Source of the DNA: JBBPYR01 sp038199755
Lineage (GTDB): Bacteria > Chloroflexota > Ktedonobacteria > Ktedonobacterales > Ktedonobacteraceae
Direction of reading: 5' to 3'
DNA length: 26,800 bases
Assembly: GCA_038199755.1 (NCBI GenBank)
Contig: JBBPYR010000254.1
Coordinates: 1-26,800, forward strand
This document shows, in pieces, positions 22,843-26,800 of the stretch (position 1 is its first letter; each line of letters starts with the position of its first letter). A program made the translations under genes and the position numbers. The notes beneath the pieces are model-generated. The model was given only the letters and a program-made list of their open reading frames with translations. It was not told where the DNA came from and did not search any database.

Positions 22843-25800
22843 TCAATGTGACGCTCCCGTGATAAGTTTTCTAGACTGCACCAATATCTCGGTAAGAAAT
22901 GTTGCCGCATCTGTCGAAGCACTTGAACGCGTCCAGAGACGGCGCTCGCTGGGATGGATGAGATAAAAGCGAGAACCATCATAAATTCTTACGTGCCGCC
23001 GTGTATATAACGTAGGAGTTCGTCGCTCTAGTAGGAGCAAGTCTAATTTACGAAGAAGACTATGTAAGGCTCTTGATTCCGCAATATAATGTACATCTTT
23101 GGCCTCTGCTAGACTTACCAACTCAAATTCTATAACCGTCAATGGCGCACCATTTTGATAGACTGTTGCGTTTAAAGTTTGAGCACGGTGAGATAACATA
23201 GATGTTGCTGTTTCAATAAAAGTTTTGGCATACTGGGTAAGCATGGGTGTGTTAGGTGGTAAAACAGGTTTGGCTTTAGGATCGTCGATACTGCGCCTTT
23301 TATGCTTGCTCCATTCAAAGAACTGTACTTCATATTCCAGCAAATCACGTACAAGTTGTCGTTCTGAAGGCGCAAGATCATATATATCAAACACAAACTC
23401 GTCAATATCATTTTTTAATTGTTGGATAACCTGAGCTTTGCTTCCACTTAGTAGAGCATCTTGTTGATGATACGTGCTGCTTATTTGATCAAAGTAGTAT
23501 AGTGCTTGTTGTAAGCGCGGATCATCTTTCTCTAGCACGAGGAATGGCATCTTCTTATACTCATCGTGGATGATAGTACCTCTCTCAACAGCCCAAGAAG
23601 TTGAGGTGAGAAAGTGATAGTAGCGAGCAAGAGAAGAGTTGATGTATAAAGTGAGCCACTTCAGCAGATACTCTTGTTCAGACTGTCCTGCAATACCAGT
23701 AATCTTGTCATGGTATGTAATATTCTTCTCATTAAAGAAAGCAGCTTCACAGGCACTTCGGCGAATTAAGGTAAGCGGACCAGAATAGATACCTTGCTTA
23801 CGATGACGTTCAAAGTGGGATTCTTCAACAATGCCATGTGCTTCTACGACATAAGGAGTGAACTTATTTGTATCTACACATGGCATCCCTTGTAACCAGA
23901 GAGCCTTATCTTTTTTATTTCCTACTGTAAAACCTTGTGAAATATCTTCTCTTAATTGCCCTGTTTTCTCTAGGTTTTGTAATGGTGGGAAAGTAGCTAA
24001 CCTTTTGATAAGCGCGAAGTCTTGAGGGGTTCCCCAAGATGCAATTTTCCAAAGCTGAGGATTAAGCAGGAGTTCTTCCATCTTTAGAAATTTCACTTCA
24101 TTTGCATCTAAAACAATAGTTCCTATATGCTGAGAAATTGATGAGGGTTTAGGAATTGCATATACAACTTTTTTCTGTAAATCAGCTGGTTCGGGACGAA
24201 AAAATATAACAACAACTGGACTAAGAGCATCGGGAAAAAGTTCATATACGAGACTTGAGAAGTTTACAATTGCTCGTACACGATATCTATTGAAGAAGTC
24301 TTGACGAAATTGTTCATGAGAGTTAGCAGTAACTAAAATTGTGCTTTTTGCCGGTGCTAGAAGTGCTATTTCACCATCTATTTTGCAGAAAGTAGGCACG
24401 CGCCAAAGAAAAGCCTGTACAATCTGTTTCTCACCAATAGGATAATTATGCCTTTCTATCCACTCTAGGGCTATACCTTTCAGAGTGCCTCTTCCCCAAG
24501 GAGGATTGCCAATAATGCGGTCAAACACTTTGCCCGAAAATATTTGATCTACTTCAACCGAAAAAAAATTAGCATAGATGAGATTTGTATCTTTTAAATT
24601 GGGAAAGCGAAAGCCCTCTTGGATATCCTCATTCTTGATGTAGTCTAGCATAGCTAAGCAGAGGCTAAATGTTGCTATTCTTATGGCATTAAGCTGAATA
24701 TCTATTCCAAATATACACTCTTTCAGGATAGTACTGAGTTGTGAAGTACTTGGAGAGGCATCAAAATGTTGCAGCCTCCATGCTTCGATTAATCGTTGGT
24801 AGGCACGTACCAAAAAGACACCCGAACCACAGGCGGGATCGAGAACAGTCATACTAAGGCGTGCTTTTTCCAAAGGAAGAGTCTCTTCTACGATAAAGTC
24901 TACTAATGATAAAGGTGTATAGTAGGCACCTGCTTCTTGGCGCGTTTCCTCTGATAAAAATGTATCGTATATTCCACTGATAAGTTCTATCGGAATATGC
25001 GTGAAGTCATAAGGCCAGAAAGATTGCTGACCAGCCTCTAAATCGTGGCCTTTGAGAAAATCGCTGAGAAAGCGCAAATGTCGCTCGGTTACTTGCTGAC
25101 GTTCTGTCTCTTCTACGGGAAAGATGTCACCATTAAAACGTTGGCTCAAGTAATCAAAAAGAAGGTAGATAGTAGATTTGTTTTCTAACGCAACGAAGTA
25201 GTCGGAAACACGTCCATGAGTGACTTGTGATACCCAGTTATCTTTATTAAGAATACCCCTATCTTCGAGATAGCGAATAAATATTAAACGCCCTAGAAGG
25301 GCATACGCGACATCAGGGGAAAGATGCTCATTTAATAATTTGCGACGCACTTGATCCATTGCTTTTAGTAGTCGCTGATCTGCACGATGCTCCTTTTTGA
25401 CACGTTGTCCATCAGGTGTGTTCCAAAATGCTCCAGTATCTAAGTAGAGTCTTCTATAATCTGAAAGTTTATTATAGATTGCTTGCCGAGTAGTCTCTAT
25501 ATCTACCAGTTGCTGTAGATGTTGTAATAGCCTATCACCTTTATCCAATTCGTCACCATTCTCTGGATCTGGTGGTTCAGCATAGCTATTGTAAACGCGA
25601 ATTTCTTGAGGTAAAACGACGTATAGGAGTGGAACCTTACCCTGACTCCAAACGCTACGATACAATTCTAAGAGTTGGGTAGCGTCAAATTCCTCGAGTT
25701 GGCTAAAATATGCAACAGGGACATCTTGTATGAAATAAACACTGGTTATGCCATCTATAGGACGACCATTTGGCCATGAAACGGAAGATCTAAAACCTGG

Positions 25801-25857
25801 AGCGTTAACGTACTCTAATTCCTCAAGAAGGGTATTTTGTAGATCGATGGTATTCAT
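22843..25857 (-). CDS. Eco57I-like N6-adenine DNA methyltransferase (restriction-modification)
   Basis: A 1004-residue protein predicted to methylate adenine in a specific DNA sequence. Order: an N-terminal domain (1 to about 120) with PVAYFSQLEEFDATQLL and LYVVLPQEIRVYNSY but no visible E-X-K; a helical part with LLGRLIFIRYLEDRGIL; the methylase core with GAYYTPLSLVDFIVEETL, motif I VLDPACGSGVF (D340-F348) and motif IV GNPPW (N451-W454); then a region of about 500 residues for target recognition, including SSLARYYHFLTSTSWAVERG. Cleavage therefore probably needs the neighbouring nuclease gene. Its ATG overlaps the stop of the MerR-like gene (ATGA), so it is translationally coupled. The gene is more AT-rich than the purine genes, consistent with horizontal acquisition. 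The neighbours of a BREX PglX are absent. Confidence 0.92.
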   Translation of the reverse strand: MNTIDLQNTLLEELEYVNAPGFRSSVSWPNGRPIDGITSVYFIQDVPVAYFSQLEEFDATQLLELYRSVWSQGKVPLLYVVLPQEIRVYNSYAEPPDPENGDELDKGDRLLQHLQQLVDIETTRQAIYNKLSDYRRLYLDTGAFWNTPDGQRVKKEHRADQRLLKAMDQVRRKLLNEHLSPDVAYALLGRLIFIRYLEDRGILNKDNWVSQVTHGRVSDYFVALENKSTIYLLFDYLSQRFNGDIFPVEETERQQVTERHLRFLSDFLKGHDLEAGQQSFWPYDFTHIPIELISGIYDTFLSEETRQEAGAYYTPLSLVDFIVEETLPLEKARLSMTVLDPACGSGVFLVRAYQRLIEAWRLQHFDASPSTSQLSTILKECIFGIDIQLNAIRIATFSLCLAMLDYIKNEDIQEGFRFPNLKDTNLIYANFFSVEVDQIFSGKVFDRIIGNPPWGRGTLKGIALEWIERHNYPIGEKQIVQAFLWRVPTFCKIDGEIALLAPAKSTILVTANSHEQFRQDFFNRYRVRAIVNFSSLVYELFPDALSPVVVIFFRPEPADLQKKVVYAIPKPSSISQHIGTIVLDANEVKFLKMEELLLNPQLWKIASWGTPQDFALIKRLATFPPLQNLEKTGQLREDISQGFTVGNKKDKALWLQGMPCVDTNKFTPYVVEAHGIVEESHFERHRKQGIYSGPLTLIRRSACEAAFFNEKNITYHDKITGIAGQSEQEYLLKWLTLYINSSLARYYHFLTSTSWAVERGTIIHDEYKKMPFLVLEKDDPRLQQALYYFDQISSTYHQQDALLSGSKAQVIQQLKNDIDEFVFDIYDLAPSERQLVRDLLEYEVQFFEWSKHKRRSIDDPKAKPVLPPNTPMLTQYAKTFIETATSMLSHRAQTLNATVYQNGAPLTVIEFELVSLAEAKDVHYIAESRALHSLLRKLDLLLLERRTPTLYTRRHVRIYDGSRFYLIHPSERRLWTRSSASTDAATFLTEILVQSRKLITGASH

Positions 25858-26318
25858 TGTACCATTTCCTTGTCCATCACAGGATTATTCATACTGTTCG
25901 CAATTTGTTGTGCCTCTTCCATAAGCATTTCTAAGACAATTCCCATTACTTGTTGCCCACCTGTGCTCAAAGCATCTATAGCTATTCTCTCGCCTTCTCG
26001 TGTTTTACATAAAGCAATTAAGGTACTCTTACCGTGAATAAGTATAGCGTGTTTCAATGGATTGGGGTCTTGCATAATTTCTCGAAGTATTTTTATGGCC
26101 TGCCCTATCTTTCGCGTAGACCATCCATGATTCTTCAGCCGCCGAATAAATTGCAATTGTACCAAATCATCTATTGAATAAATTTTTCGCGTGCCAGGGC
26201 CATCTGATCTTCGTACACTAGGTACAAGAATGCCTTGTATTGCCCAATAGTCTAACTGTTTTATGGAGAAACCCGTGAGTTTAGCAAGCTCAACAGTTGA
26301 GTAGATGGAACAAGTCAA
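25854..26318 (-). CDS. MerR-family transcriptional regulator
   Basis: About 154 residues. The MerR winged helix-turn-helix is clear: IYSTVELAKLTGFSIKQLDYW, GILVP, then GPGTRKIYSIDDLVQLQFIRRL and KNHGWSTRKIGQAIKILRE. The C-terminal part is short and acidic (MLMEEAQQIANSMNN) with no recognisable ligand domain. TTG 26318 is preferred because AAAGGA lies 9 bases before it; ATG 26354 would leave almost no leader after the predicted promoter. The stop overlaps the methyltransferase start by 4 bases, so it is probably a controller of the restriction-modification genes, timing methylase and nuclease expression (inference). Confidence 0.88.
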   Translation of the reverse strand: MTCSIYSTVELAKLTGFSIKQLDYWAIQGILVPSVRRSDGPGTRKIYSIDDLVQLQFIRRLKNHGWSTRKIGQAIKILREIMQDPNPLKHAILIHGKSTLIALCKTREGERIAIDALSTGGQQVMGIVLEMLMEEAQQIANSMNNPVMDKEMVQ

Positions 26319-26363
26319 GCAATAGTTTCCTTTCGATAGCCAAGTTATTCTCATTATAAACAG

Positions 26364-26392
26364 AGCTTACATAAGTTGATCTCCAATGTCAA
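26364..26392 (-). promoter_or_regulatory. Candidate promoter of the MerR/methylase/nuclease operon
   Basis: On the minus strand, a perfect -35 TTGACA (26392-26387), a 17-base spacer and TAAGCT (26369-26364, 3/6) precede the MerR-like gene. A TATAAT overlapping the ATG at 26354 is a second -10 candidate without a matching -35. Both favour the downstream TTG start. Confidence 0.4.
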
Positions 26393-26442
26393 GAGCTTTT
26401 TGGAGTTTAAACACTAAAATATATATCTTCATAAGAAAAGAC

Positions 26443-26480
26443 ACGGTAAGGCCAAAGGACTAGCCCTTTGGCCTTACCGT
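26443..26480 (-). terminator. Intrinsic terminator after the small membrane-protein ORF
   Basis: ACGGTAAGGCCAAAGG (26443-26458) pairs perfectly with 26465-26480 around a 6-base loop. On the minus strand the stem is followed by GTCTTTTCTT, so it ends minus-strand transcription from the gene finishing at 26496. It also insulates the MerR-led operon. Confidence 0.8.
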
Positions 26481-26495
26481 ATCTAACATTTCCCC

Positions 26496-26720
26496 TTAGC
26501 TGGCGGTTCCATCCGAGGTCACACCTGTGACGGTGCTACTCTTTTGAAGATCGGTGGCGTACTTTTCTGTCTGGTTCTGCAAACTTCTGATAATCAGGTT
26601 TGGGGCTATGCCCCAGGCGGTAATATAGCCAAATCCCATCACCCACAAGAGGCCAGTGCTATGCTTCTCAAGCATATCATTGACACTTTCCATACAGCGA
26701 TAGGCCTCACGTAATGCCAC
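26496..26720 (-). CDS. Small hypothetical membrane protein (74 residues)
   Basis: The family is not recognised. It has one hydrophobic segment of about residues 23-45 (GLLWVMGFGYITAWGIAP), a polar Q/K/S-rich tail and a Thr/Ser-rich end. The GTG at 26720 has no obvious ribosome binding site, and the frame is closed by TAG at 26750-26748, with VNPQPYQL reading as plausible protein before the GTG. It may be a short gene or the end of a gene broken near the window edge. A good terminator begins 16 bases after its stop, which supports a real transcription unit ending here. Confidence 0.45.
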   Translation of the reverse strand: MALREAYRCMESVNDMLEKHSTGLLWVMGFGYITAWGIAPNLIIRSLQNQTEKYATDLQKSSTVTGVTSDGTAS

Positions 26721-26800
26721 CAGCTGATAGGGTTGAGGGTTGACAAGCTATGAGATAGACGTTGGCACACCAGAAAATTTCCATAGCAGATTGCACCACC

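Noticed and set aside
22843..25857. BREX PglX or DISARM methylase
   Set aside because: No pglZ, brxC, helicase or phospholipase-D genes are beside it; the only partners are the MerR-like and nuclease-like genes.

Overview
The window looks like a chromosomal segment of a Ktedonobacteria-type Chloroflexota. That assignment is an inference from the gene mix: a large LuxR/MalT-type ATPase regulator, an ice-binding DUF3494 protein next to a sortase, a VapBC pair, purine genes fused in unusual ways, and abundant GTAGGGGC-type palindromic repeats. No rRNA, tRNA, CRISPR array or complete insertion sequence was seen.

Layout. 15-175: nested palindromic repeat at the 3' end of a giant LuxR-family regulator (172-3564, minus), with a small membrane protein just upstream of it (3566-4009, minus). 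4556-6265: family-2 glycosyltransferase and polysaccharide deacetylase (plus), followed by the remnant of a third gene and an intrinsic terminator. 6679-8373 (minus): ice-binding-like secreted protein and sortase, one operon. 8824-10266 (plus): secreted DUF4832/glycoside-hydrolase-like protein, ending in a 25-bp perfect hairpin shared with the convergent vapBC operon (10337-10973, minus). 11255-22059 (plus): purine operon purSL, purQM, purC, purF, purD, an ADP-ribosylglycohydrolase gene, and purN. These supply steps 1, 2, 3, 4, 5 and 8 of IMP synthesis (PurF, PurD, PurN, PurL with PurS and PurQ, PurM, PurC); purE/K, purB and purH are not in the window. 22065-26318 (minus): a more AT-rich cassette of a MerR-like regulator, an Eco57I-like N6-adenine methyltransferase and a PD-(D/E)XK-type protein, which reads as a two-subunit restriction-modification system with its own regulator. 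26496-26720 (minus): an unidentified small membrane protein with a terminator behind it.

The most striking observation is a family of short palindromic repeats (core GTAGGGGCGCGAT..ATCGCGCCCC). They lie between genes, and three copies lie inside purine genes in one reading frame, each encoding RFIAPP. One copy sits at the junction of a PurQ-PurM fusion. Two form an insertion of about 43 residues in PurF, a few residues after the catalytic Cys. Related sequence also supplies the TAG stop codon of purD and of the LuxR gene. This resembles the coding-region palindromic elements known from Rickettsia, but in a different phylum and in essential biosynthetic genes.
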